DNA of 64,000 bases from Methyloversatilis sp. (GCA_017984755.1 JAGNYW010000002.1:1-64000); one strand, 5' to 3'. Shown: positions 1 through 9,329, numbered from the stretch's first letter. Notes: generated from the sequence alone by a model not told the origin. Numbers and translations are program-made.

Positions 1-140
1 GCACTTCATCTCGTTGTCATGCCCGCTTCAATCACCCCAGGTTCCCCCGAAACGACATCTGCAAGCCGTTACAACTGAATCGCGCCCACACCTATCGGCT
101 GTTTATCTTTTTAAAGAGCTTCGCTGCTGAGCAACGAGAG
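1..140 (-). ncRNA. Leader of an rRNA operon transcript (rRNA gene lies beyond the left edge)
   Basis: Read on the minus strand, positions 119-107 give a boxA-like antitermination element (GCTCTTTAAAAA). This is followed at about 100-80 by the CCGATAGGTGTGGGCGC segment typical of betaproteobacterial rRNA leaders and spacers. A strong rRNA-type promoter sits immediately upstream (147-174). No mature rRNA sequence is visible, so only the leader is claimed. boxA normally loads Nus factors on the elongating polymerase. It lies directly downstream of tyrS in the same orientation. Confidence 0.7.
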
Positions 141-146
141 GTGCGC

Positions 147-174
147 ATTCTACGGATTCTCGAAAGGCCGTCAA
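147..174 (-). promoter_or_regulatory. Sigma-70 rRNA P1-type promoter
   Basis: On the minus strand there is a -35 TTGACG (169-174), a 16-base spacer and a -10 TAGAAT (147-152), followed by a GC-rich discriminator (GCGCACC). The predicted start is near 140. A/T-rich sequence upstream (about 175-205) could act as an UP element. It drives transcription out of the left edge into the rRNA leader. Confidence 0.8.
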
Positions 175-287
175 TACCTTTTTTGCAGAAAGATGAAATT
201 CTTTTCAACAAGTACCCGGACCGCGCTCTCGATTGGCATTTTTCGATCAGAAAACTCCTACGCGATCAGCCAACTAGCCAGCGGGAG

Positions 288-1487
288 CTACCGGACGATA
301 ATCCTGCAATATTTTCGCTTGCCGACCTGAACAACTACGTCCCCCCCACCCGGAAGCAACAGACCTCGATCGGAAACTTTCACCCCGTCGATGCGGACAC
401 CGCCCTGATCGATCATGCGCAGAGCCTCCGACGTGGTCGCCGTGAGCCCTGCGGCGCGCAGCGCCTGCGCAATTGGCAGTCCGGCCTCGGGGGCATCGAG
501 CACAACTTCAGCAAGATCCTCAGGGATACCGCCCTGACGAAATCGGTTTTCGAAGTCCATGAGCGCCGATTGTGCCGCAGCGGACCCATGGAAACGGGCT
601 ACGAGTTCCTGCGCGAGCAGGACCTTCACATCACGCGGGTTCCTGCCCGAAACGATCTCGGACCTGAACGCGTCGATCTCTACCGTGCTGCGGAAGGACA
701 AGAGCTCGTAGTAGCGCCACATCAGCGTGTCGGACACCGACATCACCTTCCCGAATATCTCGTTAGGGGGCTCCGAAACACCTACGTAGTTGCCCAGTGA
801 CTTCGACATCTTGTTCACGCCGTCGAGACCTTCGAGCAACGGCATCATCAGCACCACCTGCGGGACCTGCCCGTACTGCTTCTGCAGTTCGCGCCCCATC
901 AGCAGATTGAACTTCTGGTCGGTACCGCCAAGTTCGACGTCCGCCTTCAGCGCGACGGAGTCGTACCCCTGGCACAGGGGATAAAGAAATTCATGGATCG
1001 CTATCGGCTGGTTTCCGGCATACCGCTTTGAAAAATCGTCACGTTCAAGCATCCGCGCGACGGTATGCCGCGCCGCGAGCCGGATCATGCCTTCGGCGCC
1101 GAGCGCGTTCATCCACGTCGAGTTGAAGACGACCTCTGTTCGCTGCGGGTCGAGAATCTTGCTGACCTGCTCCTGATAGGTGCGCGCGTTGTCCTGGATC
1201 TGCTCGGGAGAGAGCGGCGGCCGCGTGGCATTCTTCCCGGTCGGGTCACCGATCGCACCGGTGAAATCCCCGATGAGGAACAGGATGTGATGCCCTAGAT
1301 CCTGAAAATGCTTGAGCTTGTTCAAAAGAACGGTGTGCCCAAGATGCAGGTCTGGTGCGGTAGGATCAAAACCGGCCTTGATCCGGAGCGGTCGCCCGGA
1401 CTTCAGCCTTTCGACCAGATCCACCTCGGGCAGGAGCTCTTCGACGCCCCGCTTGATCAATTCCAACGCCTGTTCCAAATCTGACAT
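288..1487 (-). CDS. tyrS: Tyrosyl-tRNA synthetase
   Basis: Charges tRNA-Tyr with tyrosine in the cytoplasm. The 399-residue protein has the class I signatures: HLGH at residues 48-51 and KMSKS at 226-230. A C-terminal S4 RNA-binding domain covers about the last 65 residues. The length is normal for the S4-containing bacterial TyrRS. The ATG at 1487 is chosen because the preceding 20 residues of the open frame do not belong to the family. It is divergent from anmK, with a shared upstream region of about 110 bp. The rRNA promoter lies just downstream. Confidence 0.97.
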   Translation of the reverse strand: MSDLEQALELIKRGVEELLPEVDLVERLKSGRPLRIKAGFDPTAPDLHLGHTVLLNKLKHFQDLGHHILFLIGDFTGAIGDPTGKNATRPPLSPEQIQDNARTYQEQVSKILDPQRTEVVFNSTWMNALGAEGMIRLAARHTVARMLERDDFSKRYAGNQPIAIHEFLYPLCQGYDSVALKADVELGGTDQKFNLLMGRELQKQYGQVPQVVLMMPLLEGLDGVNKMSKSLGNYVGVSEPPNEIFGKVMSVSDTLMWRYYELLSFRSTVEIDAFRSEIVSGRNPRDVKVLLAQELVARFHGSAAAQSALMDFENRFRQGGIPEDLAEVVLDAPEAGLPIAQALRAAGLTATTSEALRMIDQGGVRIDGVKVSDRGLLLPGGGDVVVQVGKRKYCRIIVR

Positions 1488-1595
1488 GACAAAACCCCAA
1501 TTATCGATGCCTGCGCGCGGGCAACTGCCGCGCTCACTGGCTCGCAAATCGCGCGATGGTATCGCATGGCCGTCGCGAGGTTACGAGGTTGCATC

Positions 1596-2687
1596 GTGAC
1601 CGAGCTCTACATCGGAATCATGTCGGGTACCAGCCTGGATGGCGCTGATGCTGTATTGGCAGACTTCGCCTGCGCGAGACCGGTTCAGCTTGCCCACAGG
1701 CACCGCAGCTACAGCACAGCTCTACGGGACACGCTTCAGGGACTTTGTGTCACCGGCCGGAACGAAATACATCGCTCGCAACAGGCCGCCATCGAGCTCG
1801 CGCATCTCTACGCTGCAGTAATCGGGGACACCCTGGAGGCCGCCGGCGTTTCAGCCGCAGAGGTGCAAGCCGTGGGTTGCCATGGACAGACAATCCGGCA
1901 CATGCCGGAGCAGGGCTATACCGTACAGCTCAACGCGCCAGCCCTGCTTGCCGAACTGACAGGCATCCGGGTTGTGGCCGACTTCAGATCACGCGATGTG
2001 GCAGCCGGGGGCCAGGGCGCGCCTCTGGTGCCCGCGTTCCATGCAGCGATGTTTGCCGACGCGACGCACATCCGCGCAGTTCTGAATCTGGGAGGAATGT
2101 CAAACGTCACTCTGCTTGAGCCCGGCCAGCCGGTGCGAGGCTTCGATTGCGGTCCGGCGAACGTGCTGATGGATGGCTGGATCGAGCGCATCCTGGGAGA
2201 AAAGTACGACAAGGACGGCACGTGGGCCGCGTCAGGCGTCGTCGACAAGCAAATGCTCACCCGGATGATGGCGCACCCGTTCTTCGCGCTGCGGCCGCCG
2301 AAAAGCTGCGGCCGGGAGCAGTTCAACCTCGCATGGGTGATGACGCAACTTTCCCCCGACGTTCCGCCGGAGAATGTTCAAGCCACGCTGGCGGAACTTA
2401 CGGCGCAGTCGGTCGCGCACGCCTTGAAAGCAGCCGGATGCAGGCCCGACGAGCTTGCGGTCTGCGGCGGCGGCGCGTTCAACCTGCACCTACTGCGCTG
2501 TCTGAGTGCAGCAACTGGCGTAACCGCGTCGAGTACATCCGGGTGGGGCATCGCACCGGACGCAGTCGAAGCCATGGCTTTTGCGTGGCTATCCCGCTGC
2601 ACACTGTCGGGGCGCCCCGGCAATGTACCGGAGGTCACGGGAGCCGCAGGCGCCCGGATACTCGGCGCAATCTGGCCTGCCTCGTAG
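1596..2687 (+). CDS. anmK: Anhydro-N-acetylmuramic acid kinase
   Basis: Phosphorylates and opens 1,6-anhydro-MurNAc during recycling of cell-wall muropeptides, giving MurNAc-6-phosphate. The N-terminus carries the family signature MSGTSLDG. A glycine-rich CGGGAFN motif near residue 300 belongs to the ATPase fold. I chose the GTG at 1596 because the family begins right at LYIGIMSGTSLDG and a GAGG lies 7 bases upstream. An ATG at 1566 would add 10 residues. It is divergent from tyrS and ends 9 bases before the convergent erpA. Confidence 0.95.
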   Translation: MTELYIGIMSGTSLDGADAVLADFACARPVQLAHRHRSYSTALRDTLQGLCVTGRNEIHRSQQAAIELAHLYAAVIGDTLEAAGVSAAEVQAVGCHGQTIRHMPEQGYTVQLNAPALLAELTGIRVVADFRSRDVAAGGQGAPLVPAFHAAMFADATHIRAVLNLGGMSNVTLLEPGQPVRGFDCGPANVLMDGWIERILGEKYDKDGTWAASGVVDKQMLTRMMAHPFFALRPPKSCGREQFNLAWVMTQLSPDVPPENVQATLAELTAQSVAHALKAAGCRPDELAVCGGGAFNLHLLRCLSAATGVTASSTSGWGIAPDAVEAMAFAWLSRCTLSGRPGNVPEVTGAAGARILGAIWPAS

Positions 2688-2696
2688 CGCTGCGAA

Positions 2697-3047
2697 TTAC
2701 GCCGAGAACGACGATCCGCAACCGCAGGTAGAGGTGGCATTCGGGTTCTTGATTACGAACTGAGCGCCTTCAAGACCTTCGCTGTAGTCGATCTCCGCAC
2801 CTACGAGATACTGGTAGCTCATCGGATCAATCAGCAGCGTCACACCGTTCTTCTCGAGTGCCGTGTCGTCTTCATTCGTCACTTCGTCGAAGGTGAATCC
2901 GTACTGGAAGCCCGAACAACCGCCACCCGATACGAAAACCCGCAGCTTGAGGTCCGGATTGCCCTCTTCAAGGATCAGGTCCTTAACCTTGTTCGCCGCA
3001 CTGTCGGAAAAAACCAGCGGCATCGGCACTTCGGTCATTGCGTTCAT
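2697..3047 (-). CDS. erpA: Iron-sulfur cluster insertion protein ErpA
   Basis: A-type carrier that delivers Fe-S clusters to apoproteins. The 116-residue HesB/IscA-family protein carries the three ligand cysteines at about residues 44, 108 and 110 ([10 protein letters not shown] and TCGCGSSF near the end). A GAGGAG ribosome-binding site precedes the ATG. It lies downstream of the bactofilin and argC genes in one orientation, an arrangement common in Betaproteobacteria. Confidence 0.96.
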   Translation of the reverse strand: MNAMTEVPMPLVFSDSAANKVKDLILEEGNPDLKLRVFVSGGGCSGFQYGFTFDEVTNEDDTALEKNGVTLLIDPMSYQYLVGAEIDYSEGLEGAQFVIKNPNATSTCGCGSSFSA

Positions 3048-3086
3048 GTTTCAGCACTCCTCATTCATAGAAATCTGCGAAAGCCA

Positions 3087-3488
3087 TCAGCTCCCACTCG
3101 CCAACTTGAGCTCGATTGCCCGTGGGACTGCGCTCTGGTGCTCAAACTGGCCTTTGACAATAGCACCGAGATGCACTTCCAGCCGATTATAGACAACGTC
3201 TCCAGCAATTCGTGCCTCTGGCTGCAGTTCAAGAAATTCCGTCGATGCAATGGGTCCCAGGATGGAACCGTTGATCACCGCGTGCGTCACGGTGACAGCA
3301 CCTTCGATCCGTGCATGTTCGCTCAGCACAAGCGTGCTCGATTCATCACCTTCGGCGCGCACGTTGCCGATCACCTCGCCATCGACCCTCAATCCGCCAC
3401 GAAAATAGACGTCGCCAATGACGCGGGTACCCGCGCCAATGAGGCTGTCTATTCGATTGCTGGGCTTACGCGATTTCCTACCGAACAT
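3087..3488 (-). CDS. Bactofilin (polymer-forming cytoskeletal protein)
   Basis: A 133-residue protein made almost entirely of the bactofilin (DUF583) right-handed beta-helix, with repeated G-x-V-x-G-x-(V/I) turns (VIGDVYFRGGLRVDGEVIG and similar). A short basic tail at the N-terminus may contact the membrane. Bactofilins polymerise without nucleotide and act in cell shape, peptidoglycan synthesis or polar localisation. An AGAGGA ribosome-binding site precedes the ATG. It sits between erpA and the DUF6776-type membrane protein, so a role linked to the envelope is likely, but its specific role cannot be read here. Confidence 0.93.
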   Translation of the reverse strand: MFGRKSRKPSNRIDSLIGAGTRVIGDVYFRGGLRVDGEVIGNVRAEGDESSTLVLSEHARIEGAVTVTHAVINGSILGPIASTEFLELQPEARIAGDVVYNRLEVHLGAIVKGQFEHQSAVPRAIELKLASGS

Positions 3489-3512
3489 GGTTTCGTTCCT
3501 CTCTCGGACGGA

Positions 3513-4274
3513 TTAGATTACCGCAGTTGCACGCGCCTTGATCTGACCATCCTGAACAAAGCGGGCCTCGATCGATTTGACTACGGCACCCTCCGGCACC
3601 GTGATCACACCATCTATCCGTTGGAAATGCCGGAATGTCACGTTGTTCGAAATCTTCTGCGTATCCACTGTCCGCTCGATGGTAGCACCCTGTCGGGGGC
3701 GGTCAATCACTGCCACGATTTCATAGATTCCCTTGGCGTCCTGCTCTACTTTCCCGCCCTGGCGCACGATGAGCATACGGTAGCGGTAACGTCCCGCCTC
3801 GCTGTCCGGTTCGAGCACGAGTCTGTTGATCTTGAAGCCCTGCGCAGCGGCCGAAGCCCCGGCAAGGCTTTCGAACACCAGCATGTCTTCGCGCAATCGA
3901 CTGTTTTCGCTCTCCAGCGAACGTATCCGGGCGGTCAGCTGATCCCTGGCGGACCGCTCGATCTGCATCGTGCTGTAAGTCGCGTCGGCTTGCTGTCGGG
4001 TGCTGGCCAACTCCGCTTCGAGAACGGCAAGCCGATCCTGCAGTACCGTAGCATCTGATTGCATACCCGAAACATTGAGCCCGACCCAGCCACGACCCGC
4101 GTCATGGATGCTTTTGCCTGCAAGTACCGTAACCAGTACGGCGCCGGCCAAGGCAAGTACCTTGAAATACCAGGGCGTGTTTGACCTGATCGCAACCCGG
4201 CGGGCGGCGATGCCGTGGCGCGTACGCCAGCGGCGTGCCTTTAGGGCAAGACCGGAACGAGTTCTAGCCCACAT
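3513..4274 (-). CDS. DUF6776-type single-pass membrane protein
   Basis: About 253 residues: a basic cytoplasmic N-terminus, one transmembrane segment near residues 36-53 ([17 protein letters not shown]), a coiled coil at about 75-130 with heptad-like [23 protein letters not shown], then a beta-rich periplasmic domain. It matches a conserved betaproteobacterial family found beside bactofilin genes, but no activity is known. The first 34 bases overlap the end of argC. It is most likely a membrane partner or scaffold for the bactofilin, which is inference from position. Confidence 0.8.
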   Translation of the reverse strand: MWARTRSGLALKARRWRTRHGIAARRVAIRSNTPWYFKVLALAGAVLVTVLAGKSIHDAGRGWVGLNVSGMQSDATVLQDRLAVLEAELASTRQQADATYSTMQIERSARDQLTARIRSLESENSRLREDMLVFESLAGASAAAQGFKINRLVLEPDSEAGRYRYRMLIVRQGGKVEQDAKGIYEIVAVIDRPRQGATIERTVDTQKISNNVTFRHFQRIDGVITVPEGAVVKSIEARFVQDGQIKARATAVI

Positions 4275-5272
4275 GACTCGTCCAATCCGAACATCAGATT
4301 CATGTTCTGAACCGCCTGCCCTGCCGCACCCTTGACGAGGTTGTCGATCACGCTCAGCACGACCACCACGTCGCTGCCCTGCGGCCGATGAACCGCGATA
4401 CGGCACATATTGGATGCTCGGACCGAGCGCGTCTCGGGATGACAGCCGGACGGCATGACATCCACAAACCGCTCGCCACGATACCGCTCCTCATAAAGGC
4501 TCTGGATATCGCAATCGTCGGTGAGCCGTGCGTACAGGGTCGCATGGATTCCCCTGATGAGCGGCGTGAGATGCGGCACGAAGGTGAGCCCGACATCGCG
4601 CCCGGCAACGGCTTCGAGACCCTGACGGATCTCCGGCAGGTGCCGATGGCCACTCACACCGTAGGCCTTGAAGTTATCGGCAGCTTCGGAGAAAAGCGCA
4701 TGTACTTCCGCCTTCCGGCCCGCGCCGGAGACTCCTGACTTCGCGTCCGCAATCAGACCTCCCAGATCAATCACTCCCGCCTCCACAAGCGGAAGGAAAC
4801 CGAGCTGAACCGCTGTCGGATAGCAACCTGGGTTCGCAACAATGCGCGAACCGCGGATGCGCTCGCGGTTGACTTCCGGCAGCCCATAGACGGCTTCTGC
4901 GAGAACATCCGGACACGCGTGGGCCATGCCATACCACTTTTCCCAGGCAGACTCATCCTTGAGACGGAAGTCGGCAGCCAGATCGATGACCTTGACACCC
5001 GATTCGAGCAAGGCCGGAACCTGATGCATCGCCACACCGTTCGGCGTTGCAAAGAAAACCACGTCGCACTTGTCGAGCCCAGCCTGTGCTGGATCCGAAA
5101 ACGCGAGGCTCACGTGCCCGCGAAGACTGGGAAACATGTCGGACACAGGCTTGCCTGCATCACCGCGGGAAGTAATGGACGTCAGCTCCACATCCGGATG
5201 CCGGGCAAGCAGACGAAGCAGTTCCACCCCGGTGTAGCCGGTCCCACCCACGATCCCCACTCTGATTGCCAC
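4241..5272 (-). CDS. argC: N-acetyl-gamma-glutamyl-phosphate reductase
   Basis: Third step of arginine synthesis, reducing N-acetylglutamyl phosphate to the semialdehyde with NADPH. The N-terminal dinucleotide-binding loop [10 protein letters not shown] is followed by the catalytic cysteine motif NPGCYPTA. At 343 residues it is full length. The GTG at 5272 is preceded by AGGAGGAGGG at ideal spacing, which decides the start over an upstream frame that runs into rpsI. It follows rpsI after a terminator and overlaps the next gene downstream. argB is elsewhere, at 24.6 kb. Confidence 0.96.
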   Translation of the reverse strand: MAIRVGIVGGTGYTGVELLRLLARHPDVELTSITSRGDAGKPVSDMFPSLRGHVSLAFSDPAQAGLDKCDVVFFATPNGVAMHQVPALLESGVKVIDLAADFRLKDESAWEKWYGMAHACPDVLAEAVYGLPEVNRERIRGSRIVANPGCYPTAVQLGFLPLVEAGVIDLGGLIADAKSGVSGAGRKAEVHALFSEAADNFKAYGVSGHRHLPEIRQGLEAVAGRDVGLTFVPHLTPLIRGIHATLYARLTDDCDIQSLYEERYRGERFVDVMPSGCHPETRSVRASNMCRIAVHRPQGSDVVVVLSVIDNLVKGAAGQAVQNMNLMFGLDESCGLELVPVLP

Positions 5273-5334
5273 CGCGCGCCCTCCTCCTGAATGAATGTGC
5301 AGTACCTGACCCGGCCCCGCATGATGCCAGAAAC

Positions 5335-5360
5335 GAAAAAGGCCGCTTTGCGGGCGGCCT
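5335..5360 (-). terminator. Rho-independent terminator of rplM-rpsI
   Basis: On the minus strand a 7-bp perfect stem (AGGCCGC/GCGGCCT; arms 5354-5360 and 5340-5346) with a 7-base loop is followed by TTTTT. It lies about 20 bases past the rpsI stop and separates the ribosomal operon from argC. Confidence 0.85.
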
Positions 5361-5381
5361 CTTCCGGAATGACGTGTGCGA

Positions 5382-5780
5382 TCAGCGCTTGGAGAATTGC
5401 TTCCTGCGGCGTGCCTTGTGGAAGCCGACCTTCTTTCGTTCGACCTCACGAGCATCACGCGTCACAAACCCGGCCTTGCTCAACGCGGGTTTCAGCGTCG
5501 CATCGTAATCGATCAGAGCGCGGGTGATGCCATGACGGACAGCGCCTGCCTGACCCGATTCACCGCCACCGATGACGTTCACCAGAATATCGAAGGTCGT
5601 CGTGTGTTCGGTGAGTTCCAGTGGCTGACGAACAACCATCCTGCCCGTTTCGCGAGAGAAGAACTCATCAACCGGTTTGTTGTTCACAACGAACGCACCC
5701 TTGCCCGGACGGAGGAACACGCGCGCCACCGCTGTCTTGCGGCGGCCTGTGCCGTAGTAATAATCAACGTTGAAAGCCAT
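5382..5780 (-). CDS. rpsI: Small ribosomal subunit protein uS9
   Basis: A 132-residue 30S subunit protein. The N-terminal [15 protein letters not shown] and the very basic tail ending RRRKQFSKR, which reaches the P-site tRNA, are diagnostic. It is co-transcribed with rplM 13 bases upstream, the usual bacterial pairing, and is followed by a terminator. Confidence 0.98.
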   Translation of the reverse strand: MAFNVDYYYGTGRRKTAVARVFLRPGKGAFVVNNKPVDEFFSRETGRMVVRQPLELTEHTTTFDILVNVIGGGESGQAGAVRHGITRALIDYDATLKPALSKAGFVTRDAREVERKKVGFHKARRRKQFSKR

Positions 5781-5793
5781 TACCTGTCCGTCC

Positions 5794-6222
5794 TCAAATG
5801 TTCAGCGCTTTGGGTTGCTGCGCCGAGTGCGGGTGCTCTGTACCTGCGTAGCACTTCAGCTTCTTGAGCATCGCGTAACCGAGCGGTCCTTTCGGCAGCA
5901 TGCCCTTCACTGCTTTCTCGAGAACGCGCGCCGGAAAGCGTTGCTGAAGCTTCGTGAAATTCGTTTCGTAGATACCGCCCGGGTAACCCGAGTGACGGTA
6001 ATACTTCTTGTCTTCCGCTTTGTTGCCGGTGACACGCAACTTCTCGACGTTAACAACAACAATATAGTCACCGGTATCGACGTGCGGCGTAAACACCGGC
6101 TTGTGCTTGCCACGCAGACGGCGTGCAATTTCGCTGGCAAGGCGCCCGAGCACCTTGTCAGAGGCATCGACAACGTACCAGTCGCGTTCGACTTCGTGCG
6201 GCTTGGCTGAAAAGGTTTTCAT
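5794..6222 (-). CDS. rplM: Large ribosomal subunit protein uL13
   Basis: A 142-residue 50S protein, the same length as in E. coli. It begins [20 protein letters not shown] and contains the [10 protein letters not shown] and [13 protein letters not shown] segments of uL13. The ATG at 6222 is preferred over an upstream one at 6258 because that would lie at the transcription start predicted from the promoter at 6268-6296. It is first in the rplM-rpsI operon. Confidence 0.98.
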   Translation of the reverse strand: MKTFSAKPHEVERDWYVVDASDKVLGRLASEIARRLRGKHKPVFTPHVDTGDYIVVVNVEKLRVTGNKAEDKKYYRHSGYPGGIYETNFTKLQQRFPARVLEKAVKGMLPKGPLGYAMLKKLKCYAGTEHPHSAQQPKALNI

Positions 6223-6267
6223 CTCGAACGTCCCATGATTTCGGGCCAGATCGCCCAAAAGCCGGCA

Positions 6268-6296
6268 AATATAGCTCGAGGCATTGCGTGTGTCAA
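6268..6296 (-). promoter_or_regulatory. Strong sigma-70 promoter for rplM-rpsI
   Basis: Minus strand: a consensus -35 TTGACA (6291-6296), a 17-base spacer, and -10 TATATT (6268-6273). The predicted start is near 6261, giving a 5' leader of about 40 bases. It sits just downstream of the terminator of the candidate small RNA, so the two transcripts are insulated. Confidence 0.85.
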
Positions 6297-6310
6297 TGCC
6301 AGTGATTGAA

Positions 6311-6413
6311 TAAAAAAAGCGCGACTCATGAGAGTCGCGCTAAATCCACACCAAAGGAGGAGGGTGGAGGAGACACCGGGGTCGGAGATCGCGTGACGAC
6401 ATCCGACTGAACT
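6311..6413 (-). ncRNA. Candidate small RNA with an exposed anti-Shine-Dalgarno tract
   Basis: A transcript of about 103 bases is predicted between a good promoter (6420-6448) and a very strong terminator (6312-6341). Its 5' part can form a stem (GTCGGA/TCCGAC). A pyrimidine-rich, probably unpaired segment follows, containing CTCCTCCACCCTCCTCC (about 6355-6372), complementary to ribosome-binding sites. The terminator hairpin and U-run close the molecule. No convincing protein is encoded. This is the layout of trans-acting, Hfq-type sRNAs. It is not a family I can name, and expression is inferred. Confidence 0.6.
6312..6341 (-). terminator. Rho-independent terminator of the candidate sRNA
   Basis: Perfect 10-bp stem AGCGCGACTC/GAGTCGCGCT (arms 6332-6341 and 6318-6327) with a 4-base loop, followed on the minus strand by seven Ts. 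No protein gene ends upstream of it on this strand, so it must end a non-coding transcript. Confidence 0.9.
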
Positions 6414-6419
6414 GCCTGA

Positions 6420-6448
6420 ATTATGGTTCACCGCTGCAGCCGACGCAA
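6420..6448 (-). promoter_or_regulatory. Sigma-70 promoter of the candidate sRNA
   Basis: Minus strand: -35 TTGCGT (6443-6448), a 17-base spacer, and -10 CATAAT (6420-6425). The predicted start is near 6413. Five of six bases match the -10 consensus. Confidence 0.65.
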
Positions 6449-6687
6449 GGATTTTCTTGCGGCGCACAAAATAAAGCTTTCCACTTTTAATCTTATAACC
6501 CACCCCGCCACCAACTCTTTTTATTTTTTTAACAAGTAGTTAGATAATAATTATGAATCTTTTTTTCGCAAATAGAATTCTTTTCCACTCTGACGGAGTT
6601 TTAGCACCCCTGATATGGTGCATCGCATCAAAGCTGGGTGGCGTGCCGTATCCGGCACCTCGCATTACAATCCTGCATACGGTCAAA
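6449..6687. other. A/T-rich spacer upstream of the OsmC-like gene
   Basis: No gene is seen here. The stretch 6481-6600 is strikingly A/T-rich against the high-GC surroundings. A possible plus-strand promoter is TTAACA (6529-6534), a 17-base spacer and TATGAA (6552-6557), which would serve the OsmC-like gene. In such A/T-rich DNA chance matches are likely. Confidence 0.45.
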
Positions 6688-6701
6688 GGGAGGAATGTTC
6701 A

Positions 6702-7127
6702 GTGGAATGCGTCGTGAAGTGGCTGGACGGTGTGAGCTTCGTAGCAGAAACAGGGTCAGGCCACATGTTGGCAATGGACGGGGCTCCGGAAGCCGGCGGA
6801 CGCAATCTTGCTCCGCGACCCATGGAATTGCTGCTTGCGGGCACCGGCGGGTGTACAGCATTCGACATCATGCTGATTCTCAAGAAGAGCCGGCAGCAGG
6901 TAAGTGGATGTGAGGTCGCCTTGAAGGCCGATCGCGCACAGGAAGACCCGAAGGTTTTCACCCGCATCGTCTTTCATTACCGGATCAGCGGCTGCCGATT
7001 GAAGCCGGACGTCGTCGAGCGGGCAGTCCATCTGTCGGCAGACAAATATTGCTCTGCATCGATCATGCTCGGCAAAACAGCCTCAATCGAGCACACTTGG
7101 GAAATAATCGAGACGCCGGCCACCTGA
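6702..7127 (+). CDS. OsmC/YhfA-family protein
   Basis: A 141-residue OsmC-fold protein of the YhfA type. OsmC relatives are thiol peroxidases that reduce organic hydroperoxides. The two conserved cysteines are present, one in GTGGCTAFD and one in DKYCSAS, about 65 residues apart, as needed for catalysis. The GTG at 6702 has a GGGAGGA site 7 bases upstream, which decides the start. YhfA-type members are often next to or co-regulated with crp, which is not seen here. The physiological substrate is unknown. Confidence 0.88.
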   Translation: MECVVKWLDGVSFVAETGSGHMLAMDGAPEAGGRNLAPRPMELLLAGTGGCTAFDIMLILKKSRQQVSGCEVALKADRAQEDPKVFTRIVFHYRISGCRLKPDVVERAVHLSADKYCSASIMLGKTASIEHTWEIIETPAT

Positions 7128-7151
7128 TCCGAGCGGCGCTCAGCCCAAGCC

Positions 7152-7772
7152 TTACACGTAATAGGCGATCCCGGTCATGACCCTTGAAACGGCGCGCATG
7201 GCCGCCTTTGCCGGTTCAGGCAACTCGGCGGCCCCGAGTCTTTCCGCGGTTCGTGCGTGCTCGCGTTCGTCCTGCCTCATCTGTTCCAGGATGCGCCACG
7301 ATTTCTTGTCGCCGGAGGGCAGCCGTTCAAGGTGTCCCTGCAGATGCGCCTCGACCTGCTTTTCCGTTTCGGCAAGGAATCCGAGGTTCCACTTGTCACC
7401 CACAAGACCCGCAGACACTCCCATCAGCAGCGCGCCACCGTACCAGAGCGGATTGAACAGACTCGTCCGCGAACCGAGCTCCCCGATTCGCCCTGAGGTC
7501 CAGCAAAGATGTTCCGTCTCTTCGACCGCGGCGTGCCTCAATGCTTCGCGCAGTGAATCATCACGACAGGTTAGCGCCTGCCCCTGGTAAAGCGCCTGCG
7601 CGCAAATCTCGCCGACGTGGTTGATGCGCATCAGCGCACCGACATGCCGGCGTTGCGCATCATCAAGGTCGACATCCGGCAGTTCCCCGCCGGGGACAGG
7701 ACGACAGGTTCGCGCGGGCGCCGCGAGCGTGCGCAGCGCACGATCCAATTCAATGATCAGGCGATCAATCAC
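7152..7772 (-). CDS. coq7: 3-demethoxyubiquinol 3-hydroxylase (Coq7 type)
   Basis: Carries out the last ring hydroxylation in ubiquinone synthesis, the step done by UbiF in E. coli. The 206-residue membrane-associated di-iron protein has the paired carboxylate/histidine motifs HVGEICAQ, VEETEHLCW and QDEREHARTAE. A hydrophobic segment NPLWYGGALLMGVSAGLVG lies mid-protein. The start is a GTG at 7772. It ends 24 bases from the convergent OsmC-like gene. Confidence 0.95.
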   Translation of the reverse strand: MIDRLIIELDRALRTLAAPARTCRPVPGGELPDVDLDDAQRRHVGALMRINHVGEICAQALYQGQALTCRDDSLREALRHAAVEETEHLCWTSGRIGELGSRTSLFNPLWYGGALLMGVSAGLVGDKWNLGFLAETEKQVEAHLQGHLERLPSGDKKSWRILEQMRQDEREHARTAERLGAAELPEPAKAAMRAVSRVMTGIAYYV

Positions 7773-7802
7773 GAGATGAATTCCAGGCTGGTTCGACGGG
7801 CT

Positions 7803-8375
7803 TCAACGATACCCCGTGAGCGGGCTGCCGGCACGTGCCTTGAAGCTGGCCGCCATCGAGGCCAACGAATCCGCCGGCGCCATGGGCTGGTCTCCCGCGC
7901 ACAGAAGACCGAAATACAGCCCCTGCCGATAATCGTTCAGACGGTTGCCCGTGAAAACCGATTTCCAGCCGCTGTCACGTGCGCGCACCCATTCCCGGCC
8001 ATTCCTGAGATTGGCGTACAGGCGTTTTTCGCCGGTCTCGCAACGTATTGCCTCGACCGAAATATTCTCGGCACCACCCGCGGTGAGCACACGCGACACA
8101 AACCGGGTGACCCCATCCGGACCGACGGAAAGGCTGTCCCTGGCCACAAAGTAACGATTCCGCGTTTCCGAACCGATGTGAAACTCGACCCAGTTCGATG
8201 CAACCGCGACGTCCGGCAGCAGAAAGTCATCTTCCTTCAGATCCTTCGGCCCGCTTTTCTCAACCCCCCGAAACGGCTCGGGCTTCTGCCAATCGGTGAT
8301 CTGGGCATGAGACAGGGCACTTGCCAGCAGAAGGCAGGCGCCCGAAAAACAACGAATCAGCAAACGAGAGTTCAT
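7803..8375 (-). CDS. CNP1-like family exported protein
   Basis: A 190-residue protein with a clear signal peptide (LLIRCFSGACLLLASALSHA, about residues 5-24) and a periplasmic domain resembling the CNP1-like family first noted in Neisseria. Its biochemical role is unknown. It has two conserved cysteines (RCETGEK and LLCAGDQ) that could form a disulfide. The ATG at 8375 starts directly at the signal peptide; one at 8384 would add three residues. It precedes coq7 on the same strand and follows rppH after about 230 bases in which I see no gene. Confidence 0.8.
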   Translation of the reverse strand: MNSRLLIRCFSGACLLLASALSHAQITDWQKPEPFRGVEKSGPKDLKEDDFLLPDVAVASNWVEFHIGSETRNRYFVARDSLSVGPDGVTRFVSRVLTAGGAENISVEAIRCETGEKRLYANLRNGREWVRARDSGWKSVFTGNRLNDYRQGLYFGLLCAGDQPMAPADSLASMAASFKARAGSPLTGYR

Positions 8376-8609
8376 ATCGAGCATGCAGAGATGTCCGGAG
8401 TGCAGGCAGTATGCAATGGGCGTCCGCCCGATGCTGTCCGACGCCAGCCCGAAGCGGCAATCGCGGCTGACTTCCGCCTGTTTCGGCAAAGCGGCGGCGG
8501 CACGCGGCCTGGGTGTTCGCGGGTCACCACGAACTGAGCGGCTCGATCCGGTGGCACATCGGCGCGCTTTGCAGCATTCGGCACGCAAGCATCGATCGAC
8601 CCGAAACGA

Positions 8610-9185
8610 TCATGTCGGCGCCACTGAATCCGGGCTCTGATCTGCCAGAAGTATCTGCTGGCCAACATCGCTTCCGTCGACGCCGCCACGCCCGCCGTCC
8701 TTGACGCGCACGCTGCGGAATGCCAGCCGGGACAATTCGGTAAGCGCCTGCTGATAGACCTGCCGCTTGAACTCGATGACGGATTCGAGCGGGATCCAGT
8801 ACTCATTCCAGCGCCAGGCGTCGAATTCCGGATGGTCGGTAGCACGCAGGCATACGTCGCAATCTCGCCCCACCATGCGCAGCAGATACCAGATCTGCTT
8901 TTGCCCCCGGTAGGCGCTGCGCCACTCTCGTCGGACCCAGTGCCTTGGCACGTCGTAGCGCAGCCAGTCGCGAGTGCGGCCAACGATGCGCACGTGATGA
9001 GGCATCAGGCCGAGCTCTTCCCAGAGCTCGCGATACATCGCTTGCTCGGGTGATTCGCCATGGTTGATGCCGCCCTGTGGAAATTGCCAGGCATGCTCGC
9101 CTATGCGCTTTCCCCAGAAGACCTCATTACGCCCATTGATGAGAATAATGCCGACATTCGGGCGGTAACCTTCCCGGTCGAGCAT
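8610..9185 (-). CDS. rppH: RNA pyrophosphohydrolase
   Basis: Removes pyrophosphate from the 5' end of mRNA to trigger decay by RNase E. The 192-residue Nudix protein has the box [22 protein letters not shown] at about residues 37-58. The usual [15 protein letters not shown] start fixes the ATG at 9185. The last 30 or so residues are a variable tail. It is divergent from proS. Confidence 0.96.
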   Translation of the reverse strand: MLDREGYRPNVGIILINGRNEVFWGKRIGEHAWQFPQGGINHGESPEQAMYRELWEELGLMPHHVRIVGRTRDWLRYDVPRHWVRREWRSAYRGQKQIWYLLRMVGRDCDVCLRATDHPEFDAWRWNEYWIPLESVIEFKRQVYQQALTELSRLAFRSVRVKDGGRGGVDGSDVGQQILLADQSPDSVAPT

Positions 9186-9329
9186 GGTTTGACCTGCCTG
9201 TGAAATTTTTGTGGATTCTTCCACAATTCGACGCCGAATTGAAGCCAGCATGCAAGCTGCTGCCGTTCGGCGCCCAGCGGATAGAATCACGGGTTGATCG
9301 CCACACCCACTCACGGATTTCCGACATTC

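Noticed and set aside
6219..6503. A 94-codon minus-strand frame running through the candidate sRNA into rplM
   Set aside because: It spans a promoter, a strong terminator and the rplM promoter, has no good ribosome-binding site at its start, and its product shows no family features.
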